A stretch of DNA of 64,000 nt from Treponema sp. (GCA_017935745.1 JAGBGX010000019.1:62001-126000); one strand, 5' to 3'. Shown: positions 43,718 to 53,884, numbered from the stretch's first letter. The notes: generated by a model not told the origin, from the sequence alone. A program made the numbers and translations.

Positions 43718-43804
43718 ACTATAGCAGAACTGTCTTCCGTAAATGTTAACAGACTGTAAACAGCGCGCTCCAAAACTTCAGCCTTATTTAAACAGAATAT
43801 AAAC
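43718..43804 (-). promoter_or_regulatory. Pho-box-like promoter of the barrel-protein gene
   Basis: On the minus strand TTTACAGTCTG then TTAACATTTACG (43761-43738) repeats at 11 bases, with TATAGT (43723-43718) as -10. A second 11-base pair TTTATATTCTG then TTTAAATAAGG lies further upstream (43804-43784). The same element could affect the divergent histidine kinase gene. Confidence 0.62.
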
Positions 43805-43854
43805 TGACGGGATTTCGGGTGGCGGCCGGGCAAAAAATCTTCTATACTATAGCT

Positions 43855-45039
43855 ATGACGATAAAAAAGCAGATGTACGTTTCCAATGTGCTCATGGTGC
43901 TTGTGCCGCTTCTGGTGATGGTTCTGCTGTTCGGCGGAACGTACCTCAGAATGGACGCGCTTTTGGAAAGCGATGCCGGCGGCATTCCGTCCGAGATTTC
44001 CCATGAGCTTCGTGAAATCCGCGAGCTGCTTCTTCCTGTGCATGATGTCTTTATGAAATGCGTCGTCGCCCTTGCGCTTGTGTTCGGCACGCTGATTTTT
44101 CTTTCGGTGTTCCTTTCAAATTATTTTCTAAGCCGCTCTTTTTTCAGGAGAATCATGGAGCCGCTCAGCCTGCTTGAAAATTCCGTGCACAAAATCCAGC
44201 GGGGAGACCTTGAGCATCCGCTGAACTACGGGCGGCAGGACGAATTCACGGACATCTGCGCCGCCGTGGACTTGCTGTCACGCAAGCTCAAGGAGGCGAT
44301 GATTGCGCGGCAGAAGGACGAGCAGAGCCGAAAGGAACTTGTTGCCGGAATCTCGCACGACCTCCGCACGCCGCTCACTGCAATCCGCGCCTGCTGCGAA
44401 AGCCTTGTGGAAGGAATTCCCGCCTCGCACGAGCAGCGCGCGTCATACCTTGGGCTGATTCTTGAAAAGGAGCTGGTGATTGAGCGCATGATAAGCCAGC
44501 TCTTTTTGTTTTCAAAGATGGAGCTTGACACGTTTCCGCTGAAGCTTGAAGTCTTCAGTCCGAAAAAACTGATTGAAAAAACAGCGCAGAGCTTTGCCGC
44601 TTCATCAAGAAAATTTGAATTCAGCCTGCGCTGTGAGCCCGGCTGCCGGATTCGCGCCGACAGGGAGCAGTTCGAGCGCATTGTCCAGAACTGCATCGGC
44701 AACAGCCTCAAGTACAGCGACCGGGACATTCCGTCCCTCGGAGCCGAGGTGAAGTCTGACGGCGGGCGCGTCCATGTTCTTTTTACGGACGACGGGCCGG
44801 GCGCGGACGGCGACCTTGAAAAGCTTTTCACGCTCTTCTATAGAAAAGACAAGGCGCGGAAGGACACAGCGGGCGGAAGCGGACTTGGGCTTGCGATTGT
44901 GCGGAAAGCCATGGAGCAGATGGGCGGAACGGCATCGGCTGAACGGAACGAGCCGCGCGGACTGTGCATTCATCTGGTTTTCCCCGGATGCACGGAAGAT
45001 CGGGAAAAAGCGGAAGCGGAAGAAGGAGCGGCGGAATGA
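43855..45039 (+). CDS. Two-component sensor histidine kinase
   Basis: 394 residues. Two membrane helices (about 10-28 and 64-85) flank a short outside loop, followed by HAMP (RRIMEPLSLLENSVHKI), HisKA (VAGISHDLRTPLTAIRA, phospho-His) and HATPase (QNCIGNSLKYSD N-box, DDGPGADG G1, GGSGLGLAIV G2). No PAS domain. A TATACT -10 sits seven bases before the ATG, and there is no SD. It overlaps the response regulator by four bases. Given the Pho boxes around it, a PhoR-like role is the best guess. Confidence 0.9.
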   Translation: MTIKKQMYVSNVLMVLVPLLVMVLLFGGTYLRMDALLESDAGGIPSEISHELREIRELLLPVHDVFMKCVVALALVFGTLIFLSVFLSNYFLSRSFFRRIMEPLSLLENSVHKIQRGDLEHPLNYGRQDEFTDICAAVDLLSRKLKEAMIARQKDEQSRKELVAGISHDLRTPLTAIRACCESLVEGIPASHEQRASYLGLILEKELVIERMISQLFLFSKMELDTFPLKLEVFSPKKLIEKTAQSFAASSRKFEFSLRCEPGCRIRADREQFERIVQNCIGNSLKYSDRDIPSLGAEVKSDGGRVHVLFTDDGPGADGDLEKLFTLFYRKDKARKDTAGGSGLGLAIVRKAMEQMGGTASAERNEPRGLCIHLVFPGCTEDREKAEAEEGAAE

Positions 45040-45761
45040 GCCTGAAAGAACCAGTCCCAAAGGAGACAAAGCGCATTCTGATTATTGAAGATGACAGCGC
45101 AATTGCAGGCGTGGAGAGCGACTACCTTCGCGCCAACGGCTTTGTGTGCGACAGCGCATCGGACGGAGATTCCGGGCTTGAAAAGTCGCTCCGCGGAAAG
45201 TACGACCTTGTTCTGCTTGACTTGATGCTTCCCGGAACGGACGGATTTTCCGTGTGCCGCGCCCTGCGGGAAAAAAGCAACGTTCCGATTCTGATTGTCT
45301 CCGCGCGGCTCGATGACTCCGACAAAATCCGCGGGCTTGGCTGCGGCGCGGACGACTACATCGAAAAGCCGTTTTCGCTTGCGGTTCTTTTGGCGCGCAT
45401 ACAGGCGCACCTTGCAATCCGCGAGCGAATCAGCCGCGCACAGAAAAGTCCTGCCGAAGAAATCCGCGCCGGAAAAATCACCGTGAACGTTGCGTCCCGC
45501 CGCGTCTATGTGGACGGCAGGGAAGCCGCGCTCAAGAACAAGGAGTACGAGCTGCTCGTGTTCCTGATGAGCCACCGCGACATGGTTTTTGACCGCGAGA
45601 CGCTGTACGAGGAAGTCTGGGGACTTGAGACAATGGGCGACAACGCGACAGTCGCCGTCCACATAAACAGAATCCGCGAAAAAATCGAAGAAGATCCCTC
45701 CGATCCGGAGTACATCGAAACCGTCTGGGGCGCGGGCTACCGCTTCTGTGTGCCGGAATAA
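45036..45761 (+). CDS. OmpR/PhoB-family response regulator
   Basis: 241 residues. Receiver domain with IIEDD, phospho-acceptor in LVLLDLMLPGTDG, IVSA (T/S) and YIEKPF (K). C-terminal winged helix with NKEYELLVFLMSHRDMVF, DNATVAVHINRIREKIE and YIETVWGAGYRF. ATGA overlap with the kinase gene. The winged helix of this class binds 11-base direct repeats, consistent with the four Pho-box-like sites in this window. PhoB identity is inference. Confidence 0.92.
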   Translation: MSLKEPVPKETKRILIIEDDSAIAGVESDYLRANGFVCDSASDGDSGLEKSLRGKYDLVLLDLMLPGTDGFSVCRALREKSNVPILIVSARLDDSDKIRGLGCGADDYIEKPFSLAVLLARIQAHLAIRERISRAQKSPAEEIRAGKITVNVASRRVYVDGREAALKNKEYELLVFLMSHRDMVFDRETLYEEVWGLETMGDNATVAVHINRIREKIEEDPSDPEYIETVWGAGYRFCVPE

Positions 45762-45874
45762 CGGTATGCGGAGAGAAGTAAAAGCAAAATTCGTTGATAA
45801 AATCACCTTTAAATATATAAATAAATTTGACTATATGACACATATTGGTTATATTGAAAGCGGGAGGTGATTTT

Positions 45875-46195
45875 ATGGATGCATTGAGAACGGTAGACAT
45901 TTTGAATTCCATTGTCCCCATAAGCCGCTTCAACAAAGGCGAGGCGAACAAAATATTTTCCGAAGTCAAATCGAAGGGAACGAGAATCGTTGTTAAAAAC
46001 AATGTTCCTGAATGTGTTTTGATGAGTCCTGAAGAATATCAGAAGATGTATGACGAATACGAAAATGCGGTTCTGTATGCCGAGGCGCAGAAAAGGGCTG
46101 CGGAAGACGCAGCGCCCGTCCCGCATAACGCAGTTATGGCTCAGTTCGGAATAACGGACGCAGATATAGATGACGCTGATGTGGAACTTGACTGA
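45875..46195 (+). CDS. Type II antitoxin (Phd/YefM-like)
   Basis: 106 residues. ILNSIVPISRFNKGEANKIF and TRIVVKNNVPECVLMSPEEY match the N-terminal DNA-binding fold of Phd/YefM antitoxins; the acidic C-terminus would bind the toxin. GGGAGGTGA precedes the ATG at 45875. The toxin gene starts two bases after its stop. Confidence 0.85.
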   Translation: MDALRTVDILNSIVPISRFNKGEANKIFSEVKSKGTRIVVKNNVPECVLMSPEEYQKMYDEYENAVLYAEAQKRAAEDAAPVPHNAVMAQFGITDADIDDADVELD

Positions 46196-46197
46196 AA

Positions 46198-46524
46198 ATG
46201 TGGGAAATAAAATATCACCCCGAAGCGGTAAAGGAACTTGAAAAGCTTGACGGCTCTGTAAGAATTCAGGTTCTGAAAGGAATTCTAAAAGTATCCCAAA
46301 ATCCTGCCGGCAAAAAGAGCGGAGGCTACGGCGAGCCGCTCGGAAACAAAGGCGGCAGCAACCTGACTGGATATTACAAAATAAAATATCGGAAAATCGG
46401 AATCCGTGTTGTGTACCGTCTGATTGTCGAAAAAGCTGAAAACGGAACAAAGCAGATGTACATTCTTGTGATTTCAGCCAGAGCCGACAACGAAGTGTAT
46501 GACACGGCGGCAAAAAGAAAATAG
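46198..46524 (+). CDS. RelE/ParE-superfamily toxin
   Basis: 108 residues. IKYHPEAVKELEKLDGSVRI, the LTGYYKIKYRKIGIRVVYRL strands and the ISARADNEVYDTA end are the RelE fold; basic residues suited to ribosomal mRNA cleavage are present. Pair with the preceding antitoxin. Confidence 0.87.
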   Translation: MWEIKYHPEAVKELEKLDGSVRIQVLKGILKVSQNPAGKKSGGYGEPLGNKGGSNLTGYYKIKYRKIGIRVVYRLIVEKAENGTKQMYILVISARADNEVYDTAAKRK

Positions 46525-46565
46525 CAGCCAGATGCTTCTGTCTGCCCTCTGGAGCAGCTCTCCAG

Positions 46566-46619
46566 TTTACGTTCTGTTTATAATCCTGTTACATTCAGTT
46601 TATAAAGTCCTGCTAGAAT
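46566..46619 (+). promoter_or_regulatory. Four-unit Pho-box-like promoter
   Basis: Four successive 11-base units TTTACGTTCTG, TTTATAATCCT, GTTACATTCAG and TTTATAAAGTC (46566-46609), then TAGAAT (46614-46619) four bases later as -10. This is the cleanest example in the window. It points at the DUF6675-DUF368 operon 200 bases downstream. Confidence 0.75.
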
Positions 46620-46620
46620 C

Positions 46621-46790
46621 TTCCTGAACGTTCAGCCGAAGGTTTAAAATCAGCAGCTCAGATGGCGCGCCTGATTTTAATCTACAGTTTGCAAAGCAAA
46701 CTGTCCTATTGACGTATGCACTTACGTGCATGAAATCATCATCTCCCGATTCTGAAGAATCGCTCGATGATGATTTTTAAGGAACGTTTG
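46621..46790. repeat. Intergenic string of hairpins (copy 4)
   Basis: Stems AAATCAG/CTGATTT with a ggcgcgcc centre, ACAGTTTGCaaaGCAAACTGT, TATGCAC/GTGCAT, and AAATCATCATC/GATGATGATTT with an inner GATTC/GAATC, ending AAGGAACGTTT (reverse of the CGTTCCTT boundary of copies 2 and 3). It forms the long 5' leader of the DUF6675-like gene. Confidence 0.7.
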
Positions 46791-46821
46791 AAATCAGCAC
46801 TGTTATTTCAGGAGGATTCCA

Positions 46822-47610
46822 GTGAAGCGGATATTTTTGTCTGCGGCTTTTGCTGCTGTGTGCGCACTTGCCGCCGCATCGCCGGGTGAGGACGAGGAGC
46901 TTCCCGCCGATGTCTTTTACAAAAGCGGAACAACGGGATTCGGGCGGAGGGAGCTTGTCAGAAAGCCCGCGGAAGAGCTTCGGCTTGCCCCGGATACGCC
47001 GTTTGCCGCGGAGTGCATCGCGCCGTGGGAAAAAAGCGAAACGCCTTCATTCACTTCGGAGACGGTCTGGCACATCGGAAAGGATGAGGACGCTCCGTCA
47101 GTTCAGGACATCTCGCAGATTCTGCGCTCAATCTCACGCCTGAAAGGAATTCAGTACTATTCAAACAGCCGAAGGCGGTGGCGCACCTTGTACTGCTCGG
47201 CGTTTCTGATCCGCTCCGAATCAGACAGGACTCCCGTTGCCGACATGACAAGCGGAAGCGCGGACGGAAAGCAACTCTTCTGCCGGCTTGAGGACAGCTC
47301 GTTCGGAAAATGCACGTACCGCCTTGACTACCGACAGAACGAAAGCGAAGTTCTTGTGCGGCTCACGAACATCTCGCCCGTTACGTACAGAATCTTCACG
47401 GCGATTCGTCCTGAGAATTTGCAGATAAGCATCGTTGTCTCCGACCGCGGAAGCTACTATTCAGTCTATATGCTTCTCCGCGCGGAGTACAGCACGCCGT
47501 CATCGTTACAAAGAAGAATTTCCGCCTCGCTCAATTCGCGCATTGAGGCGCTGTACGTCTGGTTCCTGAAAGAGCTGAACGGCAGGGCTGAATCCGGGAG
47601 GACAGAATGA
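46822..47610 (+). CDS. Exported DUF6675-like protein
   Basis: 262 residues. Signal peptide KRIFLSAAFAAVCALAAASP, then VQDISQILRSISRLKGIQYY, YSNSRRRWRTLYCSAFLI and SYYSVYMLLRAEYS. The layout fits the spirochaete DUF6675 family, which I recall rather than can verify. GTG start after AGGAGG. It overlaps the DUF368 gene by four bases. Behind the Pho-box-like promoter and hairpin string. Confidence 0.7.
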   Translation: MKRIFLSAAFAAVCALAAASPGEDEELPADVFYKSGTTGFGRRELVRKPAEELRLAPDTPFAAECIAPWEKSETPSFTSETVWHIGKDEDAPSVQDISQILRSISRLKGIQYYSNSRRRWRTLYCSAFLIRSESDRTPVADMTSGSADGKQLFCRLEDSSFGKCTYRLDYRQNESEVLVRLTNISPVTYRIFTAIRPENLQISIVVSDRGSYYSVYMLLRAEYSTPSSLQRRISASLNSRIEALYVWFLKELNGRAESGRTE

Positions 47611-48494
47611 AAACGTTTTTCACACCGCTCCACGGATTCTGCATGGCGGTTGCCGACAGCGTGCCGGGCATTTCCGGCGGAACGGTCGCGTTCGTCATGG
47701 GATTTTATGAAGAGCTGCTCGGCTCTGTCGGCTCGCTTGCGGGAAAGAACCGTGCGCGGCGGGCGGAAGCTGTTTCGTACTTGTGCAGATTCTGCGCGGG
47801 CTGGCTTCCGGGAATGGCTCTGTGCATTCTTGTCCTCTCACGGATTTTCAGCACGCACATCTACGTCCTTTCCTCGGCGTTCATGGGACTGAGCGTGGCA
47901 GCGGTGTTCTGCATACTGAACGAAGAGAAATCAGTCCTGAAGAACAGCCTGCGCTATTCCGTGTTCATCGCCATTGGTGCGTTTAGCGTTGTTGCGCTTT
48001 CCATGCTCAGGAATTTTTTCCCCGGAAGCAGCGCAGCTGATTTTTCCGCGCTCAGGATGTGGCAGTGCCTGTATGTTTTTTTTGCCGGAGCCGCAGCATC
48101 AGCCGCGATGATTCTTCCGGGAATTTCAGGCTCGACCGTCCTCTTAATCTGCGGAGTCTATGTGCCTGCCGTGAACGCGCTCAAGGAAGTGATGGCGGGA
48201 AACCTTGCGTTTGCCGGAGGATGCGTGTGCCTTGCCGCAGGAATGGCTGCCGGGCTGCTTTTTGCCGCGCGTGGAATCAGCCTGCTGCTTGAGAAATTCA
48301 GGGCGCAGATGATTTTCCTTGTTGCGGGACTTGTGCTGGACTCATTGTACGCGATTGCCTTCGGGCCTGTCTCCCTGAAAATTCCGCGCGTGCCGCTTTC
48401 CGCCGCTACCTTTTCCGTCCCGGCATTTTTCAGCGGAATTGCAATCCTTGCCGCTCTGGAGCTTGTGAAGGCACGGGGAAGAAAACGCGGGTGA
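47607..48494 (+). CDS. DUF368 (PopT-type) membrane protein, undecaprenyl-phosphate translocase family
   Basis: 295 residues with about eight membrane segments. ADSVPGISGGTVAFVMGFYE and the second-half copy MILPGISGSTVLLICGVY are the paired signature loops of DUF368. Members are reported to flip undecaprenyl phosphate, the carrier lipid recycled in cell-wall synthesis. Coupled (ATGA) to the DUF6675-like gene, so carrier recycling here is tied to a partner exported protein and apparently to phosphate supply. Confidence 0.9.
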   Translation: MKTFFTPLHGFCMAVADSVPGISGGTVAFVMGFYEELLGSVGSLAGKNRARRAEAVSYLCRFCAGWLPGMALCILVLSRIFSTHIYVLSSAFMGLSVAAVFCILNEEKSVLKNSLRYSVFIAIGAFSVVALSMLRNFFPGSSAADFSALRMWQCLYVFFAGAAASAAMILPGISGSTVLLICGVYVPAVNALKEVMAGNLAFAGGCVCLAAGMAAGLLFAARGISLLLEKFRAQMIFLVAGLVLDSLYAIAFGPVSLKIPRVPLSAATFSVPAFFSGIAILAALELVKARGRKRG

Positions 48495-48571
48495 ACTTCG
48501 TGCTGGAACGCTGCCTGCTTTCCTGCCGTCCGGCTTTCTGATACACTGGACGCGTAACATAAGGAGGAACT

Positions 48572-48844
48572 ATGGCATCAGTTACGGAAATCGGGCTTGG
48601 CAGGACAATGGAGCGCAAGCTGCGCACGGTCGGAATCTCATCTGCGGAAGAACTGCGCTCGCTCGGAAGCCGGGCTGCTGTGATGCGGCTCAAGGCGGCG
48701 TACCCGGGAACGTGCGTCGTCATCCTGTACCATCTGGAAGCGGCGTTGCACGGCGTGGAAATCAAGCAGCTTGGCGCGGACGTAAAGCGCGAGCTGAAGG
48801 AATGGTTCTACCGGCTTGAAAAAGGAGAGCTGCAATGGAACTAA
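48572..48844 (+). CDS. TfoX C-terminal domain protein
   Basis: 90 residues. IGLGRTMERKLRTVGISSAE, ELRSLGSRAAVMRLKAAYPG and ILYHLEAALHGVE correspond to the TfoX C-terminal (helix-hairpin-helix-like) domain linked to competence. The N-terminal TfoX domain is absent, as in many stand-alone homologues. AAGGAGG precedes the ATG. Confidence 0.87.
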   Translation: MASVTEIGLGRTMERKLRTVGISSAEELRSLGSRAAVMRLKAAYPGTCVVILYHLEAALHGVEIKQLGADVKRELKEWFYRLEKGELQWN

Positions 48845-49037
48845 AAACAGCACAATTTGGAACTTGAAGTTTATTGTTTCTATTGTAATGATAAATTCTT
48901 GAGCAATAAATAACACTTTCTCTTGAAACTAAAATGGAATATCCTCTGGAAAACTGAATATTTACATTCGTAATTCAATGTTATATGTTTCTTTATTGAA
49001 CTTGAAGACATAAATAATTCAATTAAAACATACCCTT

Positions 49038-49412
49038 TTAAACGATATGAATCCTGCCACGTTTATGGCAACATTTTTTACCAGTCAGTTCTATTTGTAT
49101 ATAATCTTTGCTAGGTATCATTTTTATTTCGGGAGTTAATCTGTGTCGTTTTTGATTTCCCTTATCATCTTCTAATATTTCTGATTTTAATTGTTTCTCA
49201 TCGAGGAAGAAATCCCAATCTGTTCCAGTATAAATATCAAGAAATTGGATATCATTAACTGCTTCTTCAGACAAGCTTGAAATTCCTAATTTGTAAGTAA
49301 CGACAGCTGTATCAGTATATTCTGAACGTGAAATTTCAGAATGGAGTACACCAAATGAAACATTGGTTTTTTCTCGAGTACGTTTTTCTACTTCTGCTTT
49401 TGCCCAATCAAT
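49038..49412 (-). CDS. Uncharacterised ORF or gene remnant of the defence island
   Basis: The frame is open for about 124 codons upstream to an ATT at 49412-49410, three codons after an AGGAGA; no ATG is placed there. An internal ATG at 49274 would give only 78 residues. The longer reading (WAKAEVEKRTREKTNVSFG, HSEISRSEYTDTAVV) has ordinary composition. It could be a gene with a rare ATT start or a mutated ATG. It begins right after the RhuM remnant. No family recognised. Confidence 0.45.
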   Translation of the reverse strand: MDWAKAEVEKRTREKTNVSFGVLHSEISRSEYTDTAVVTYKLGISSLSEEAVNDIQFLDIYTGTDWDFFLDEKQLKSEILEDDKGNQKRHRLTPEIKMIPSKDYIQIELTGKKCCHKRGRIHIV

Positions 49413-50242
49413 TCATCTCCTTTCTTTTTGACGATATAGCTCAAATTCTTTTTCCGCTTTTTCAATCGCCTGTTTATGCGAAACAGATTCTTTTCCTTCT
49501 TTGAAGTTCAATTTCAGAAAGATAATTCTTTGCAATTTTTACATCATCTTTTGTTACATAATCTCCTTTGAAATTAGTCATTCCGACAAATGCCTTTTCG
49601 TTATCTACACGATTATATATAACCTCAGCAGCCGTATTTTCGTGTACCGCAAAGTGCAGTTTATTCCGAACGGTAGCAAAAAACAACTTTGTCATATCAG
49701 AACATGGGTCATAATCAACAGCAGTCGCATAAATATCCGTTACCTGCTGATAAAAATTTCTTTCTGATGAACATATATCACGAATACGCTGTAAAAGTTC
49801 TCTAAAATATCTTGAGCCGCCCTGCTTCAGCCGTTCATCGTCCATTTGCAAAGCCCTTTTGAATATACTCGTGCAGACGCTCAGTTGCCCAGCGGAGAAA
49901 TCGTGTGGCAACCTGCGACTGCACGCGGTATCCGAGAGCAATAATCATATCCAAATTATAGTGATCAATATTTCTTTTTACCTTTCTTGTACCTTCCATA
50001 CTAACTAACAAGAATTTCTTGTTAGTTGCCGTCCGTTGCAATTCTCCATCTCTAAATATACTTTCAATATGCTGACTGATATTTTGCTGTGTTGTATCAT
50101 ACAATTCCGCTATCTGTGCCTGCGTGAGCCATAAATCCTCATCAGAAAAACGTACCGACACCCTTGTTATATTATTTTCGTCCTGATAAAGAATAACACT
50201 ATTGTCATTGTTTTCAATGTCATTATTTTTCTCTCCACTCAT
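49413..50242 (-). pseudogene. RhuM family protein, frameshifted and internally deleted
   Basis: N-terminal part (ITRVSVRFSDEDLWLTQAQI, IDHYNLDMIIALGYRVQSQV, FLRWATERLHEYIQKGFA) is a good RhuM/virulence-protein N-terminus but stops at about 49906 in NGR. The downstream frame resumes with MDDERLKQGGSRYFRELLQR and runs to 49474; a third frame carries the family's C-terminal VSHKQAIEKAEKEFELYR. At least one single-base shift near 49850 and a second lesion with loss of about 50 residues near 49500 are needed. RhuM proteins are common in restriction and mobile loci. Confidence 0.82.
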
Positions 50243-53200
50243 TACGAATTTCTGCAAATTCATTTTCTGATGAACAGATCTCTTTCCAAACTGTTATTTC
50301 CGAAGGTATTTCTTGAGATTTGCCTAAATAGGACGTATACAAATTATATGCTGCACAAGCACAATTTCTACGAATTGACAGTTTTAGTTCTGTTTCCAAC
50401 GAAGCATTTCCTTTTCTTATATCAGTTTCTTCAGATAATGCTTTTAGAACAAATAATAGGTTTTCTTGAGCAAAATGTGGAACAAATTCAAAATATTTTT
50501 TTATGTATAAATTGGCTAAATAATTCAAACAAATAACTAAAGACTTGTCTCTTTTATATAACAGAACGTTTGCAAACGTATTCCATAATGTATTTGAAAT
50601 CTCACTATATGTTTTGTTATTTTCATAGAATTTCAGAATTGAATAAAAAGCTCTTAACGCATCTTGTATAATATAATCATCATCAGAACCCCATGCATAT
50701 TTTATTTCCTTTGCAATACTATCTTGATTCTTTTCTGAGAAAAAACAGGCAACTTGTAATTCCAGTGAAGGAATTTTAAATTCCTTGAATTCATCAATTA
50801 AAGATTTCACAATTTTCTGCTCTTGCTCATTTATCTTTGATATATTTCTACACAGAATGCTTATGGCCTGTTCCATTGATATGTAACGCTTTAAAATATA
50901 AGAATCACCCCACACCACATCTTTGTTGATATAATTTTTCCCTTCTTCCCAAAAAGAATGCATTTTTTTCAAAAACATAGAAAAATCATCATAATTCCAT
51001 TTTACTAGGCCTTCCGAATACATAATTTCATTAAAATTATCAATAACAGTATCTGAAGCACTGTGAATTCTTATACCATTTTTGTATGTTGGAAAAGTAT
51101 ACTGTAATAAATACTGTCTAAATAATTCATTTACATCAACATCCTTGGGATGAGGCAAGTTTAGAAAAGAAAAAATACAATAATGCGTATTTGCAGGAAA
51201 ACCAGTAGAATTATCAGTCTGACTCCATAAAACATCTCTAAATTTTTCTTTTTGTTTGTCGTGCAATAAATCCAATTCAAATAATAATGATAATGTTTCG
51301 ATTCCCCAAGAACGAATTGCGATATTATCTGAAAGGGAGGCAGTATAAAATTTTTCCAAATCTTTATTAGAAAAATTTCTTTTATATTTATTTGCAATGT
51401 CGTTCTTATGTAAATCTATAAAATTTATTGCAGGCAAAAGTTTATCTTCTTCTACAGGATAGATACTTTCAGGAATTTTTATTTCGAGAAAATCATTAAA
51501 TAATTTTATTTTTTCAGTAATCGAAAAAGACTCCATTAAACGCTGCAATAATATGTCCGTGTTTATATAGCATCGTCTGTTTTGAGAGGTATATACTTTT
51601 TTTCAAAAAAGCAAATATTCTTTCTTTTACAGAACCAGAGCATCTACAACACAAACGAGAAATTATTTCAGGCAAAATTGTTGCTAATGTCTTTGCAAAA
51701 TTAAACTGCCCATTTGTTTCATTCTGTAAAATATAGGTCTCGTTTTTCTCCAAAACTTGTAAAAGTTCTTCACATAGTGCATTGATGTATTCAAAATCAA
51801 AACCAGCGATTCTGTCACGAGTGAATAATTTTTCTGCAAGCTTTATATCAGCAACACGACAACAAACACATACAGCCCAATTTAAATAATAATCACAAAG
51901 TCTTTCTCCAGCACCAATTGCTTCCGAAACGCTTATATTTAATCTTATACTAGAATTAATGCTAAATGGCTGTGAAATTTTTTCACTATAAATCAAAAAA
52001 GATATTGCGTTATTTAACGGCTTGTTGTCTAAACCAAAATATCTTATATATGTTTTCTTGTTTATTTCAAATTGATACTTTTCTTCTTCTAGCGGCCTAG
52101 GTTTATAATTTTCTGATAATAGTAATTTAAAGTATTGCCCTTCATGCATGGGATCACATAATTTTTGTTGTAAAAAAAGAATTCTATCAGAATATTTTTC
52201 CTGAATTTCTTTATAATCAGTTCCATTATTATTTCTAAAAGCATAAGAAAAAACAACATTCTGATATAAGGAAATAATATATGATTCTTGAGATAAAAGC
52301 GTCCAATCACATTTATTAGAACTACTATTTTGCATTTTTCGTATATCAACAAGAGCCTGTCTTAAAATAGACTCTGCCTCTATAACATTCCCCATTTCTG
52401 CAAGTATTCCCGCTTTCTTTGCATTCATAAAAGGAAACGCCGGAACTATATCCCATTCAGAAAGATGTTTTCTTGTAGTTTCATAATCTAAATGAAATAT
52501 TGCATTCAGCACTTGCTCGTATTTATGTTTTAAAACAACTTCTTGAGGATATTCATCTTGATGGAATGTAAACAGCTCATTAATTGCATTCCATTTTTCT
52601 GATTCACCAAGATGCCTGTAACAGCTCATAAGCTTAAGATAAAAAAAAGATAAATCCTTATTATTGTTTTCAACAGAATGAATGGCTTTTTCTATAATAT
52701 CTGCAAGCTCGATAGGAATAGCAATCAAGGATATATCGATACGCCATAGCAATTCGTACAGGAACTCAAAAAGTAATGATTTGTTAATTTTATCATACGT
52801 TTTTAATATGTTACTTATTCCCAAATTAGTTTCATATTTGAAACTATTTCGTTTGTTCTCAGGAAGAATTTCCCACCCGGGGTATGAAAGGCGTTGTTTT
52901 TTCCAGGAATCTAAAGCTGCATTCAGCAATTCTTCTGGATTTGCATTTTCACCGCTTTTATGGAAAAGCAAAGTTCTACAGCCAGTACTTTCCGGCCAGT
53001 CATACGGGTTGTTGCTGTTTTTCTGTTTTTGCAGATAATCGACAAACAAATTCAATGCTTCGTAGTGTTTGTTTCCTTTATTTGCTTTTGTATCAAGATT
53101 TACAACAACAATATTGCGTTGTGCAAATAATTTTATTTGTGCATCAGAAAAAGAAAAAACTCCTATGAGATAAATTTTCGTTACATTTTTATTTAAGTTA

Positions 53201-53884
53201 TCACGAATCCACCCTATCCATTGCAAAAAATTAGGATCTGTTCCGGAAAAGCCTACAAGACAAAGCGTGTTTTCCAACAAAGACTGTTGTACTGTATTTA
53301 CAAATGGCGCGAAGTCATGAGGGTATCTTCTGTAATCCTCTTCCGTAATAATGAATGGTCTGTCCGATGGAAAACTGCCATGCAACTTTATAATTCTTGG
53401 TTTGGGAGGAACCAACTAAATCATCTTTATTGTGGACAACTGTATACTTATAATCAACTATATTTTCAGCGGTTCTTTCAAGCAGAGTGTCATAATTTGT
53501 TGTAAAGACATCTGTCCACGGTAAATTCAAAAGCTTTTTATGCAATTCCGAAGGTGAATGATTTAAATCAGGAATTGAATTCAGTAATATCGAATCAAGT
53601 ACAGGACGGCCAAAAGCCGCTTCTACTTCATTGGCAAGGCGAAGGACATTCAAATAGTTATTATCTGCATCAGGCTTTTTTCCGTTAAGCCTTTCAAAAA
53701 ACGCATCACCCAATTCATTCCAATCAGGAAACGCATTTGTATAAGGACTGTTAGGAATTGCATTCTTGCTAAAACCCGCACCTATCATAATTGCCGCATG
53801 TTTTGAAAATAATGTATCTGCAATTTCCTTTAGGTAAGGCTTATTATTCGTATTTATCTGTTCTTCAATTTCTTTTAATTTCAT
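50223..53884 (-). pseudogene. Large SIR2-domain defence protein, broken by two frameshifts
   Basis: Three overlapping frames read as one protein of about 1,220 residues. Frame 1 (53884-53315) has HAAIMIGAGFSKNA and WTDVFTTNYDTLLE; frame 2 (53415-51514) continues with IIKLHGSFPSDRPF and LCLVGFSGTDPNFLQW, the rest of the NAD-binding SIR2_2 core; frame 3 (51548-50223) is alpha-helical. Joins lie near 53405 (DDLV|PPKPR) and 51550 (KHGHI|LLQRL). SIR2 effectors in phage defence deplete NAD+. Upstream no partner gene; 855-base gap to the next island gene. Confidence 0.8.
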
